Shown: positions 37,818-46,386 of the stretch, piece by piece
Layout: the number at the start of each line of letters is the position of its first letter
Numbering within the stretch: position 1 is the stretch's first letter
Assembly (NCBI RefSeq): GCF_900169525.1
Contig: NZ_LT821239.1
Location: 1,324,708-1,388,707, forward strand
Direction of reading: 5' to 3'
Source of the DNA: Corynebacterium pacaense
Lineage (GTDB): Bacteria; Actinomycetota; Actinomycetes; Mycobacteriales; Mycobacteriaceae
DNA length: 64,000 bases
Translations under genes and position numbers: made by a program
Notes under the pieces: generated by a model
What the model was told of the DNA's origin: nothing
The model's database searches: none
What the model saw: only the letters and a program-made list of their open reading frames with translations

Positions 37818-38819
37818 ATGCCGTTGACTCCAGCTGATGTGCATAACGTAGCTTTCAGTAAGCCGCCGATCGGCAAGCGTGGCTACAACGAAGATGAGGT
37901 TGATCAGTTCCTCGACCTCGTCGAGGACACCCTCGCCCAGTTGCAGGACGAGAACGACGATCTGCGCCAGCGTGTTGAAGAACTGGAAACGGAGGCGAAA
38001 CAGGGATCCCCGAAGGGTTCCACCGCCGCCCCGGTCGCGGCGGGCACCAAGCCGGGCGTCGACGAGGCCGCCATCCGCCGCGAGGCCGAGGAGAAGGTCC
38101 GCGCCGAGTACAAGAGCAAGCTGGACGAGGCCACCAAGGCCGCAGAGAAGGCCAAGGCCGAGGCAACCGCCGCACGCGCCGAGGCTGACAAGGCCAAAGC
38201 GGAGGCCAAGAACGCAGGCAGCGCCACCACCGCGCAGCCGGTCGCCGTGGCCGCACCCACCGGCGCCGCCACCGTGGACACCCACATGCAGGCAGCCAAG
38301 GTGCTGGGCCTCGCACAGGAAATGGCGGACCGCCTCACCTCCGAGGCGCAGGCCGAGTCCAAGTCCATGCTCAATGAGGCACGCGAGGCCGCTGAGAAGC
38401 AGGTCGACGAGGCGAACACCGCATCATCGAAGACCCTGGAGGAGGCCCGCCAGCGCGCCGCATCCCAGGTCTCCGAAGCCGATGCCCGTGCCAAGAACCT
38501 CATCGCGGAGGCAGAGAAGAAGTCCGCGGCCACCATTGCCGACGCCACCTCCAGGGCAGCCGCCCAGGTGCGCCAGGCTGAGGACAAGGCAAACGCCCTG
38601 CAGGCGGACGCCGAGCGCAAGCACACCGAGACCATGGCCGCGGTCAAGGAGCAGCAGAACGCGCTCGAGATCCGAATCGCGGAACTCCAGACCTTCGAGC
38701 GTGAGTACCGCACCCGCCTGAAGACCCTGCTCGAGGGCCAGCTGGAGGAACTGAACTCCCGTGGCTCCTCCGCCCCGAGCAACAACACCGGCTCCAACAA
38801 CGGTGGAGATTCCCAGTAG
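37818..38819 (+). CDS. wag31: Polar growth organiser Wag31 (DivIVA)
   Basis: A 333-residue DivIVA homologue that recruits the elongation machinery to the cell poles. The N-terminal lipid-binding domain is [31 protein letters not shown], followed by a first coiled coil, an Ala/Lys/Glu-rich linker (about residues 60-145), and a long second coiled coil to about residue 315; the end is a Ser/Asn-rich tail. Length is between mycobacterial Wag31 (260) and the C. glutamicum protein (about 365). AAGGGAA lies about seven bases before the ATG. A terminator follows. Confidence 0.96.
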   Translation: MPLTPADVHNVAFSKPPIGKRGYNEDEVDQFLDLVEDTLAQLQDENDDLRQRVEELETEAKQGSPKGSTAAPVAAGTKPGVDEAAIRREAEEKVRAEYKSKLDEATKAAEKAKAEATAARAEADKAKAEAKNAGSATTAQPVAVAAPTGAATVDTHMQAAKVLGLAQEMADRLTSEAQAESKSMLNEAREAAEKQVDEANTASSKTLEEARQRAASQVSEADARAKNLIAEAEKKSAATIADATSRAAAQVRQAEDKANALQADAERKHTETMAAVKEQQNALEIRIAELQTFEREYRTRLKTLLEGQLEELNSRGSSAPSNNTGSNNGGDSQ

Positions 38820-38840
38820 GATCTCACCGACGATGAACAG

Positions 38841-38887
38841 CGCTCCCCGGGGGTCCGACAATAGTGACGGACACCGGGAGCGTTTTT
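38841..38887 (+). terminator. Terminator after wag31
   Basis: CGCTCCCCGGGGGTCCG (38841-38857) pairs imperfectly with CGGACACCGGGAGCG (38868-38882), then TTTTT to 38887. Confidence 0.85.
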
Positions 38888-38924
38888 GTTTTCCCACAAG
38901 AATTTCAATCCTAGGAGCACGAAC

Positions 38925-39134
38925 GTGCTGATTGCCGCGATCGTCCTGGCCCTCATCGGGTTCATCCTGCTGGTGATAACCCTGGTCGCACCGTCGGCGG
39001 TGTGGACCTGGCTGCTCATTGCGGTGGTGCTCGCGGGTCTGGTGCTATTCGCCCTCGACGAGGCCAGACGCTTGGCCAGACGGCGAAACCGCGACCGGAT
39101 CCGGAACCGCGGCGACGCGGTCGACCGGAGCTGA
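38925..39134 (+). CDS. Small two-span membrane protein (Rv2144c position)
   Basis: A 69-residue protein with two hydrophobic segments (residues 2-23 and 28-46) and a strongly basic C-terminal tail rich in Arg. The GTG at 38925 has AGGAG seven bases upstream. It occupies the place of Rv2144c, a small membrane protein next to wag31 in mycobacteria. No function is known. The next gene starts 59 bases later from its own promoter. Confidence 0.75.
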   Translation: MLIAAIVLALIGFILLVITLVAPSAVWTWLLIAVVLAGLVLFALDEARRLARRRNRDRIRNRGDAVDRS

Positions 39135-39155
39135 GGTCGCGGGCCCACGCAACCC

Positions 39156-39186
39156 TTGACCCTGACACCGTGTCAGGTGGTGGACT
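39156..39186 (+). promoter_or_regulatory. MerR-type promoter with 17-bp dyad in a 19-bp spacer
   Basis: TTGACC (39156-39161), a 19-base spacer and TGGACT (39181-39186). The perfect inverted repeat CCTGACAC-C-GTGTCAGG (39161-39177) fills the spacer. A long spacer filled with a dyad is the usual target of MerR-family activators; the second gene downstream encodes a MerR protein. The -10 ends seven bases before the ATG at 39194. Confidence 0.7.
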
Positions 39187-39193
39187 CGGGGGC

Positions 39194-39811
39194 ATGGACA
39201 GCACAATCATCACAGCCCTCTCCGCACAGAACCCCTCGATCCGCCTGCGTGCGGTGCTGGCGGCCGGGACCGTTCCGGACCCGGCGCTGGTGGACCCGCT
39301 GATCGATCGAGGAGCCGGGGAGCGGGACTTCTATGTCCGCGACATGCTCACCTGGGCTGTGACCAGACATCCCGATCGGATCGTGGTCCCGAAGCTGATC
39401 CGGCAGCTGGGCGATTCACGCCCGGGGGCGCGCAGCTTCGCCCTGCACACCCTGTCGAAGGTGCGGGTTCCGGGCATCTGGGAGCAACTACCGGTGCACC
39501 TGCTTCACGACGCCTCCACCGAGGTCAGGACCGCCGCCTGGCGGGCTGCGGTGGCGGTCGTGCCGCAACGGGAGCAGGGGGTTCTCGTCGACGAGCTCAG
39601 ACAGGAGCTGGGTCGAGGGGATTGGGAGACCCAGCGCAGCCTCAGCCGCGCCCTCGCCGCACTCGCCGGAACATCGCGGCCCGAGCTGCTCGCCGTGTCC
39701 GCGCACGCGAGCGCCACGCTCGCCCTGATTGATGATCCGGATTCGGATTTCCTCTCCGACCTGGAGCTTGCCCGAAGGCTTGCCGCCGCGGGCACGGAAG
39801 CGGACAATTAG
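39194..39811 (+). CDS. HEAT-repeat protein
   Basis: A 205-residue soluble protein made of about five to six HEAT-like helical repeats (for example RDMLTWAVTRHPDRIVVPKLIRQLGDSRPGARS... and VRTAAWRAAVAVVP), without a signal peptide or catalytic motif. The ATG at 39194 is chosen because it is close to the promoter and the repeats begin at once; the frame is open further upstream without support. It ends three bases before the MerR-HEAT gene, so both are one operon under the dyad promoter. The similarity in architecture to the sensor half of its neighbour suggests a partner or competitor of that regulator. Function unknown. Confidence 0.82.
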   Translation: MDSTIITALSAQNPSIRLRAVLAAGTVPDPALVDPLIDRGAGERDFYVRDMLTWAVTRHPDRIVVPKLIRQLGDSRPGARSFALHTLSKVRVPGIWEQLPVHLLHDASTEVRTAAWRAAVAVVPQREQGVLVDELRQELGRGDWETQRSLSRALAALAGTSRPELLAVSAHASATLALIDDPDSDFLSDLELARRLAAAGTEADN

Positions 39812-39814
39812 GTC

Positions 39815-40807
39815 ATGCTGATCGGTGAGGTGGTGGAGCTGAGCGGGGTCAGTGCCCGCATGCTGCGCCACTATGAGGCCAGGGGGCTGTTGCCCACCAC
39901 CCGGCGCCTGAGCTCCGGATACCGTGAGTACAGCGACGCCGATCTGCGCAGGATCTTCCATATAGAGAGCCTGAGAACCCTCGGGATGAGCCTTGAACAG
40001 GTCAGATCCGCCCTCGACGATCCGGATTCCGACCTGGGTGAGGTGGTGGATCAGCTGATCGGGGAAACCGGGCGGAGACTGCGAAGGGACAGTGAGCTCC
40101 TGGAACGGCTGCGGTCGGTGAAGTCCACCGGAGTCGGCGACACCGACTCGGTGCTGGGGGTCACCGCGCTGCTCACCGCCCTGCGCTCGACGGATCCGGG
40201 GCGCAGACAGCTCTCGGCACTGTCGGTGGCACCCCCTGTTCCCGTTCCGCAGCTGGTGCGCTCTGCCCTCCGGGAGGAGGACCCGAATGTCGCCGGGGCC
40301 CTGTCCTGGGCCGTCCTGCAGGCCGGCGATGCGGCGCTCGCCGAGGTCGGCAGAGGGCTTCACTCCCGCGATGCCGCGGTACGCCTTCGGGCCCTGCGGA
40401 TCCTCGTCCAATCACCGGGCTCGACCCCGGAACTGCGTGTCGCACTTGCAGATTCCGATCCGGCTGTCAGTCATCTGGCGGCCCTCGAACTGGGCAGGCG
40501 CGGCGAGGAACAGGCCGTGGGAATCCTGCTCGGGATGATTCCCGCGGGGCACCGTGATGTCGAGGCCGCGGAGGCCCTTGCGCTGCATCCCCAATGGGAG
40601 GCGGCGGTCATTCAGCAGATAGCCGCCGAGCTCGGGAACCGGACTGGTCCCGATCCCGCGCGGGCCCGCCTGACCCAGGCACTGGCCGAGTTTCCCGGAG
40701 CCGGTGAGCTTCTTGAATCCCTGACGGCGGATGACAACCGGCGGGTCCGGCTGACCGCCAGGTCCATCCTGGACTCCCGGGCACCGGGGCGTCGTCCCCG
40801 CGGGTAG
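39815..40807 (+). CDS. MerR family regulator with C-terminal HEAT repeats
   Basis: A 330-residue regulator. Residues 1-70 are a MerR winged helix (LIGEVVELSGVSARMLRHYEARGLLP, RLSSGYREYSDADLRRIFHIESLRTLGMSLEQV), followed by a dimerisation helix to about residue 110. The rest is not a metal- or drug-binding domain but about five HEAT-like repeats (for example PNVAGALSWAVLQAG, DAAVRLRALRILVQ, PAVSHLAALELGRRG). HEAT repeats normally bind proteins, so the inducer may be a protein, perhaps the upstream HEAT protein. The operon promoter has a MerR-type dyad, so autoregulation is likely. Confidence 0.88.
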   Translation: MLIGEVVELSGVSARMLRHYEARGLLPTTRRLSSGYREYSDADLRRIFHIESLRTLGMSLEQVRSALDDPDSDLGEVVDQLIGETGRRLRRDSELLERLRSVKSTGVGDTDSVLGVTALLTALRSTDPGRRQLSALSVAPPVPVPQLVRSALREEDPNVAGALSWAVLQAGDAALAEVGRGLHSRDAAVRLRALRILVQSPGSTPELRVALADSDPAVSHLAALELGRRGEEQAVGILLGMIPAGHRDVEAAEALALHPQWEAAVIQQIAAELGNRTGPDPARARLTQALAEFPGAGELLESLTADDNRRVRLTARSILDSRAPGRRPRG

Positions 40808-40862
40808 CCATCCGGGTGGGCGCCGGCGGACGGGGAGTGCGTGAATGAAACCAGCCCTGGAA

Positions 40863-40893
40863 TAGACCACACGGTCTACGGCACTGCCATACT
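40863..40893 (+). promoter_or_regulatory. Operator palindrome and -10 of the amino-acid permease gene
   Basis: TAGACC-ACAC-GGTCTA (40863-40878) is a perfect 6-bp inverted repeat located where the -35 should be; CATACT (40888-40893) ends six bases before the ATG at 40900. The arrangement fits repression of a leaderless transcript. Confidence 0.45.
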
Positions 40894-40899
40894 TTATCC

Positions 40900-42321
40900 A
40901 TGAGTGAGTATCTGGCGATTCAACACGCCGAGACACAGGGGTATCGCAAGGATCTGAAGGCGCGACACATCCAGATGATCGCGCTCGGCGGCGCACTGGG
41001 AACCGGCCTCTTCCTCGGCGCCGGGGGTCGACTCAACGCGGGCGGCCCGGGTCTGGCACTGGTCTACGCGGTGTGCGGGCTGATCGGCTATCTCATGCTC
41101 AGGTCCCTGGGCGAGATGGTGGTGCACCGACCGACCTCCGGATCCTTCACCTCCTACGCCAGGGAGTTCCTCGGGGAGAAGTGGGCGTTCTTCGCCGGCT
41201 GGATCTATTTCCTGGCCTGGGTCACCGTGGGAATCGCGGAGCTCACCGCGATAGCCGTCTATCTGCAGTTCTGGCCGATCTTTCAGACGGTTCCGCAGTG
41301 GGTGCTCGTGGCCGTCGCACTAGGGGTGGTGGTCGGCCTGAATCTTCTCGGGGTCAGATTCTTCGGAGAGGCGGAGTTCTGGTTCGCCCTGATCAAAGTC
41401 GCGGCTATCCTGGTGTTCATGGTGGTCGGCATCGTCGTCATCGTCAGTGGCCATGACGTCGCCGGCCACCAGCCCGGCTTCGCCACACTTTCCGAGGGCG
41501 ACTGGTTTCCCAATGGTGTCCTTCCGCTGATCGTGATGACCCAGGGTGTCGTCTTCGCCTATGCGGGGATAGACATGATCGGTGTCGCGGCGGGCGAGAC
41601 GAGGAACCCGGAGAAGCAGATACCCAGGGCGATCAATACCACCGTCATCCGGATCATCTTCTTCTACGTGGGATCCGTGCTGCTGCTCGCCCTCCTTCTT
41701 CCCGCGGCTGCTTATCGGGGGGACGAGTCGCCGTTTGTCACCTTCATGAATGCCCTGGGTGTTCCCGGCGCCGCGGACATCATGAATCTGGTGGTGCTCA
41801 CCGCGGCCCTCTCCTCGGTCAATGCGGGCCTCTATGCCACCGCCCGGGTGCTCAAACCGCTCGCGCACTCCGGTTCCGCACCGCGGTTCCTCGGGCTGAT
41901 GTCCGGCAACGGGGTTCCGATGGGCGGTGTGTGGCTGACCACCGGCATGCTGGTTCTCGGCATAGTGTTGAACTACGTTGTCCCGCACCGCGCCTTCGAG
42001 ATCGTGCTCAACTTCGGGGCGATCGCGATTCTGTGTGAGTGGGCGATGATCGTCATCGCACATCTGGGATATCTCCGCTGTGCCGCGAGGGGGGAGCTCA
42101 GCCGCCACGGCTACAGGGCCCCTCTCGGTGCCGCCGGCGACTGGATCGTGCTGGTGTTCCTGGCGGGCGTTTTCGTGTTGATGGCGCTGGACCGCCCCGT
42201 CGGCAGCTACACACTGCTTGCCGCCGTGATCGTGCTGACACCCGCCTTCACCCTCGGTTGGCTACTGACCGGAAACTCCAGGCGGGCGGCACGCCGCGCC
42301 CCGGTTCGGGTATCCCCGTGA
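40900..42321 (+). CDS. APC family amino-acid permease
   Basis: A 473-residue transporter of the amino acid-polyamine-organocation superfamily, AAT subfamily (AroP, ProY, GabP, AnsP type), with twelve membrane spans. The substrate-binding motif ALGGALGTGLFLGAGGRLNAGGPGLAL is in span one and the FAYAGIDMIGVAAGETRNPEKQIPRAI motif in span six and the loop after it. It imports a neutral or amide amino acid by proton symport; the exact substrate (for example asparagine, aromatic amino acids, GABA) cannot be decided. It is convergent with the polyol dehydrogenase gene (3-base gap) and has its own palindromic operator. Confidence 0.88.
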   Translation: MSEYLAIQHAETQGYRKDLKARHIQMIALGGALGTGLFLGAGGRLNAGGPGLALVYAVCGLIGYLMLRSLGEMVVHRPTSGSFTSYAREFLGEKWAFFAGWIYFLAWVTVGIAELTAIAVYLQFWPIFQTVPQWVLVAVALGVVVGLNLLGVRFFGEAEFWFALIKVAAILVFMVVGIVVIVSGHDVAGHQPGFATLSEGDWFPNGVLPLIVMTQGVVFAYAGIDMIGVAAGETRNPEKQIPRAINTTVIRIIFFYVGSVLLLALLLPAAAYRGDESPFVTFMNALGVPGAADIMNLVVLTAALSSVNAGLYATARVLKPLAHSGSAPRFLGLMSGNGVPMGGVWLTTGMLVLGIVLNYVVPHRAFEIVLNFGAIAILCEWAMIVIAHLGYLRCAARGELSRHGYRAPLGAAGDWIVLVFLAGVFVLMALDRPVGSYTLLAAVIVLTPAFTLGWLLTGNSRRAARRAPVRVSP

Positions 42322-42324
42322 CAG

Positions 42325-43842
42325 CTAACCGGCCGTGGAAAGCAGCCGGTCCAGGGTCGCCTCCGCTCCGTGTTCGTGGAGATCTCGAAGCGTGGTGAGG
42401 TAGGAGTCGGTGAAGGTGGTGGAGTCCACGAGGTCGCCGAAGACCTCCCGGAGCCTGAGAAAGGACAGGGCGTCCTCCTGGTAGCGCTGCGCCGCAGGTA
42501 CCAGGGTGTCGGACAGCCGGTCCACGACGGGGATCGGCCGGCCCTTGTCGTCGACGGCCTCGGCATAGCGCGCCCAGCTGGCGACGATGGCGGCGGAGAA
42601 TGTGATCCCGCGTCCCGCGTCGAGGTTCTCCCGTATCACCGGGAGGAGCCATGTGGGTATCCTGTCGGAGGATTCGGCGCAGAGTCTGGCCACGGTGTCC
42701 CGCACCGCCTTGTTTCCGAAACGCTCGATCAGCTGGTGCCGGTAGGCGTTGAGATCCGTTCCGGGAAGCGGCAACAGGGTGGGGCTGGCCTCCCGCTCCA
42801 TATAGGCCAGAAGGAACTCCCGGAAGCGCCGATCCGCCATGACCTCGGCGACCTCCGTGTGCCCGGCCAGATATCCGAAATAGCACAACCCCTGGTGGGA
42901 GGCGTTGAGCAGGCGCAGCTTCATCAGTTCAAAGGGTACGACGTCGCTGACCAACTGGACACCCGCATCCTCGAGGGGTGGGCGACCGGCGGTGAAGGTA
43001 TCCTCCAGGACCCACTGGGTGAAGTCCTCACACACGACCGGCCAGGCGTCGCGGTAGCCGAGCCGATCGATGACCTCGGTTCGGTCCGTATCCGTGGTCT
43101 CCGGGGTGATCCGGTCCACCATCGAATTCGGGAACGCGACATTGGCGTCAATCCACGCGGCGAGGTCAGGGGAGATCCCCCCTGCGAAGGCAAGGAACAT
43201 CCGGTGGGCTATGTCCCCGTTTCCCTGAATGTTGTCGCAGCTCATGATGGTAAACGGGGTCAGTGCGTCATCCCTGCGCCTGATCAGCGCGGCGGTGATC
43301 AGGCCGAAGAAGGTGCGGAGGTTGGTGGTCCGGCCCGCCCGGAGCTCGGCGGTATCGTGGGCGATGTGTTCGTTTCGGGCGTTGAACTCCCCGGTGAGGT
43401 GGTCGAAATTGTACCCGCCCTCGGTGACAGTCAGCGAGACGATCCTGATCCGGGGATCGCTGAGGATACCGACGGCGCGGGCCGGATCCTCGGGTGCGAA
43501 GACATAGTCGATGATCGATCCCACGATCCTGGAGGTCACCGAGCCGTGGGCCGACTTCTCGCTGAGCGTGTAGAGGTGGTCCTGGCCGGCGAGCGCATCC
43601 CGCATGCGGACGTCGGATGGCATGACACCCATGCCGATGATTCCGTAGTCGAACGCCTTCCCCTGGTTCATCAGGGTGTCCAGATACAGCGCCTGGTGGG
43701 CGCGATGAAAGCCGCCGACGCCGAAATGGACGATTCCGGGGGTTATCGAGGTGCGGTCATATCCGGGTCCGGACGCGGCGGCGCTACGGGTGGCGGAGGT
43801 GAGGCGGGGTGTGGTGGTCACGGCAGTTCGGGCCTTTCGCAT
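42325..43842 (-). CDS. mtlD: Mannitol/arabitol dehydrogenase family polyol dehydrogenase
   Basis: A 505-residue long-chain polyol dehydrogenase that oxidises a polyol with NAD+ to a ketose. VHFGVGGFHRAHQALY is the N-terminal nucleotide-binding motif and FTIMSCDNIQGNG with KLRLLNASHQGLCYFGYLAGH (catalytic Lys and His) marks the C-terminal domain. It is 17 bases downstream of the transporter gene. In C. glutamicum the neighbouring rbtT-mtlD genes serve D-arabitol catabolism under AtlR, so arabitol to xylulose is the likely reaction here, with xylulokinase nearby. ATG 43842 has no ribosome binding site; GTG at 43821 is an alternative. Confidence 0.9.
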   Translation of the reverse strand: MRKARTAVTTTPRLTSATRSAAASGPGYDRTSITPGIVHFGVGGFHRAHQALYLDTLMNQGKAFDYGIIGMGVMPSDVRMRDALAGQDHLYTLSEKSAHGSVTSRIVGSIIDYVFAPEDPARAVGILSDPRIRIVSLTVTEGGYNFDHLTGEFNARNEHIAHDTAELRAGRTTNLRTFFGLITAALIRRRDDALTPFTIMSCDNIQGNGDIAHRMFLAFAGGISPDLAAWIDANVAFPNSMVDRITPETTDTDRTEVIDRLGYRDAWPVVCEDFTQWVLEDTFTAGRPPLEDAGVQLVSDVVPFELMKLRLLNASHQGLCYFGYLAGHTEVAEVMADRRFREFLLAYMEREASPTLLPLPGTDLNAYRHQLIERFGNKAVRDTVARLCAESSDRIPTWLLPVIRENLDAGRGITFSAAIVASWARYAEAVDDKGRPIPVVDRLSDTLVPAAQRYQEDALSFLRLREVFGDLVDSTTFTDSYLTTLRDLHEHGAEATLDRLLSTAG

Positions 43843-43859
43843 GGAGGGTGGGGTGGAAC

Positions 43860-45239
43860 CTAGGTGGTGGTGCGTTCGACGGTCGGAGTGGCCCCGGACG
43901 ATGTGACGGGATCCCCCGGCACGGTCACGGGAACGCCGTCGAAGCCTGGCTGGGTGCCCTTCAGCGCCAGGGACATCGCCCCGGACGCGAGATAGAGGGC
44001 AAAGAAGACGAGCACCAGCCCGGTGGCGCCGATCAGCGGATGCAGGATGGCCACGAGCAGCGGTCCCACAGCTACCGCGGCACCGATGCCCAGATTGTAG
44101 GTCGACATCGCCGCGCCGGGATGCTCGCGATCAAGCGAAACTGCGATGGCGGACAGGGGAACGTAGCCGGCGAGTGAGATTCCGAACAGGGCACCGGCGA
44201 GAAGTGTCAGGGCGAACGCGGTGTTGTCCGCCAGCCCCGCCCTGAGCGCGATGATCGGGGTGAAGTACACCAGGACCATGGTCACCGCGCAGGCGACCGA
44301 ACCAGACCAGAACATCGTCCGTGCCCAGCCCAGCCTGTCCCCGAGCCATCCGTAGAAGGGATTGAATGGGAGATTGACCGCATATATGACGGTGGTCAGG
44401 AGCAGAAACCGGGATACCGACCAATCAAGATCCTCACGGAAGAACGCGGGGAAGAAGATGGCCATGGCATAGGTCGGGATGGAGTTGATGGTCCGGATGT
44501 AGGTGACAAACCTGGCCCTGCGGTCGCGGAGGAAGAGCTTGAGTCCGTGGCTGAGTGTCTCCACCACCTCATCGGGGTTGTCCACGAGGGGAGCCCGGCC
44601 CTTCTTCTCCCTGACGCCGATCAGTGCGAAGGCGGCGCCGATGACAACCAGAACGAGGGATACCCACAGTGTCTGGTAGTAGGACAGGCTGAACATTGAC
44701 ATGGAAACCGTGGCGGTCAGCGCACCGAGGGTGGGCAGTCCCGCGGAGAAGGCGACATAGAACCAGCCGACCCCGGTCCCGAGCTGTCTGGGGGCGGCGG
44801 TGGCGGTGATCCAGACCAGGAATCCGTAGGCGAACAGCGGGTAGCCGAATCCGCGCAGGCCGTAGGTGATGAAGATCAGGGCACGGTTGTCACTGGTCAG
44901 TGCGAGGGTAAGAAAGGCAATCTCGAAGGCGACCCAGATCGCGGCGCCGAGCAGCATCACCTTCCGGGGACCCCAGAGATCGGACAGTGCGGCGGCGAAG
45001 AAGGCCGCCACCGCGACGGCGATGCCATAGACGGTAACCAGGGTCCCCGCCAGTGACACCGAGAAGCCGTGGTTGTCGCTGAGAAAGGGTTCGAGAATAT
45101 TGGTTTCCACCCCGTCACCGATCATGAAGATGGTCAGGCCGACGAATCCCCACAGCAGGGGACGGGGTATACCCATGCGCTGCAGTGGTCCGCGCGATTC
45201 GACGTCGCCGGGGCCGGGACTGGAACTTTGTGTGCTCAT
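43860..45239 (-). CDS. rbtT: MFS polyol transporter (RbtT-like)
   Basis: A 459-residue major facilitator transporter with twelve spans, related to the ribitol/arabitol transporter RbtT. The LPFNPFYGWLGDRLGWARTMFW stretch is the MFS loop motif between spans eight and nine, and DLWGPRKVML is the motif between spans two and three. The ATG at 45239 is chosen since GAGGA lies six bases before it; an upstream TTG at 45251 is less likely. It is the first gene of the minus-strand polyol operon and diverges from the regulator gene. Substrate assigned by context with mtlD and xylB. Confidence 0.88.
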   Translation of the reverse strand: MSTQSSSPGPGDVESRGPLQRMGIPRPLLWGFVGLTIFMIGDGVETNILEPFLSDNHGFSVSLAGTLVTVYGIAVAVAAFFAAALSDLWGPRKVMLLGAAIWVAFEIAFLTLALTSDNRALIFITYGLRGFGYPLFAYGFLVWITATAAPRQLGTGVGWFYVAFSAGLPTLGALTATVSMSMFSLSYYQTLWVSLVLVVIGAAFALIGVREKKGRAPLVDNPDEVVETLSHGLKLFLRDRRARFVTYIRTINSIPTYAMAIFFPAFFREDLDWSVSRFLLLTTVIYAVNLPFNPFYGWLGDRLGWARTMFWSGSVACAVTMVLVYFTPIIALRAGLADNTAFALTLLAGALFGISLAGYVPLSAIAVSLDREHPGAAMSTYNLGIGAAVAVGPLLVAILHPLIGATGLVLVFFALYLASGAMSLALKGTQPGFDGVPVTVPGDPVTSSGATPTVERTTT

Positions 45240-45289
45240 TGTGGTCCTCAATTGGTCTTCCGTGGTGTGGTGATGTCAGTCACTCCTCA

Positions 45290-45318
45290 TTCATAACAAG
45301 AATCTAACACCAAACTAA
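45290..45318 (-). promoter_or_regulatory. Promoter of the polyol transporter operon
   Basis: On the minus strand TTAGTT (45318-45313), a 17-base spacer and TATGAA (45295-45290), giving a leader of about 45 bases before the ATG at 45239. Confidence 0.5.
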
Positions 45319-45400
45319 CGTCGTCGTGCAAGAAAAATGCGACATTCGTGTTGCGTAGGGGGTGATACTGAAACTTTTGGCAATGAAGCTGATAAGTTTT

Positions 45401-45449
45401 GTGAGAAACGGCAGAATCCCCTTCATCCTGGTTAGAATGATGTGAGAAA
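45401..45449 (+). promoter_or_regulatory. Candidate regulator sites and -10 in the rbtT-atlR intergenic region
   Basis: GTGAGAAA occurs twice as a direct repeat, at 45401-45408 and 45442-45449, flanking TAGAAT (45433-45438), a likely -10 of the DeoR regulator gene. The repeats are candidates for operator half-sites. Confidence 0.35.
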
Positions 45450-45507
45450 TGCGGCTGTTTTTTAACAAGCTCGACCCACGTATGAACGATCGGCGGAAGG
45501 AATGGCC

Positions 45508-46386
45508 ATGGGAGAGGTGAACGCTCATCCCCCGGCACACGCGGGTACCGGTGTTCCGGTGGAAGCGGGTGCCGCCGCACTGGGTATGGACCAGCGAAGG
45601 GTCGGAATCGCGGAGGTGATCAACAATAACGGGGGAGCCAGAATCGAACAGCTGGCCACCAGGTTCGGGGTCAGCGCGATGACCATTCACCGCGATCTCG
45701 ACGCACTGGCCGCGGAGGGGCTGATCACCCGCGTCAGGGGAGGCGCCCGACCGGTTCGTGCTGCCCTGGTGGAACGGGATGTCGAGATCCGCCGTGGCCT
45801 CAATCATGAGATCAAGCAGCAGCTCGCTCTCTGCGCACTCAGGCTGCTCGAGCCCCGATCCGTGATCGCACTGGATGATTCGACCACCGTGGCCACGCTG
45901 GTGCCGGGCATCTTCGACAGCCATCCGTCCGGTCTGATCACCCATTCCCTGGCGCTGATGCAGGAGATCGCCCTGCAGTCACCGGATACCCCGATGGTCG
46001 GACTCGGCGGAACATACGAGCCGGGCACCGGGTCCTTTCTCGGCGCATCGACAATCAGCCAGATCAGCCAGCTCAACGCCGGGTTCTCGGTCGTCTCAAC
46101 GACCTCGCTGCGGGGCCGGGCGATCTATCATCCCGACGAGCACGCGGCCAGGACGAAGACTGCGGTCCTCAACGCCGGCGAGGTGAGGATCCTCATGGTT
46201 GATTCCTCAAAAACGGCGATGACGGGCATGTACCACGTCGCCGATCTGGGCGAATTCGATCACGTCATCATTGATGACAACATCAGCATGGAGGTACGGG
46301 AGAATCTCGCACGCTGCGGTGCGCAGCTCCACCTGGTGGACACCCCCGTACCCATGAGTCCCGAAGGAAAGGTCACCAAGGAATGA
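45508..46386 (+). CDS. atlR: DeoR family transcriptional regulator of polyol use (AtlR-like)
   Basis: A 292-residue DeoR/GlpR-type repressor. The N-terminal helix-turn-helix is RRVGIAEVINNNGGARIEQLATRFGVSAMTIHRDLDALAAEGLITRVRGGA; the C-terminal sugar-phosphate sensor domain includes RSVIALDDSTTVATLVP and the VSTTSLRGRAIYHPDE segment with the family Lys in RTKTAVLNAGE. The ATG at 45508 has GGAAGG seven bases upstream; the earlier ATG at 45502 is only one base from it. It overlaps xylB by four bases (ATGA). By analogy with C. glutamicum AtlR it represses the divergent transporter-dehydrogenase operon and itself until the pentitol or its phosphate appears. Confidence 0.85.
   Translation: MGEVNAHPPAHAGTGVPVEAGAAALGMDQRRVGIAEVINNNGGARIEQLATRFGVSAMTIHRDLDALAAEGLITRVRGGARPVRAALVERDVEIRRGLNHEIKQQLALCALRLLEPRSVIALDDSTTVATLVPGIFDSHPSGLITHSLALMQEIALQSPDTPMVGLGGTYEPGTGSFLGASTISQISQLNAGFSVVSTTSLRGRAIYHPDEHAARTKTAVLNAGEVRILMVDSSKTAMTGMYHVADLGEFDHVIIDDNISMEVRENLARCGAQLHLVDTPVPMSPEGKVTKE

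Noticed and set aside
37904..39148. A 414-codon minus-strand frame across wag31
   Set aside because: Low-complexity Ser/Ala-rich product caused by the Ala/Glu/Lys-rich coiled coil of wag31 on the other strand; no ribosome binding site.
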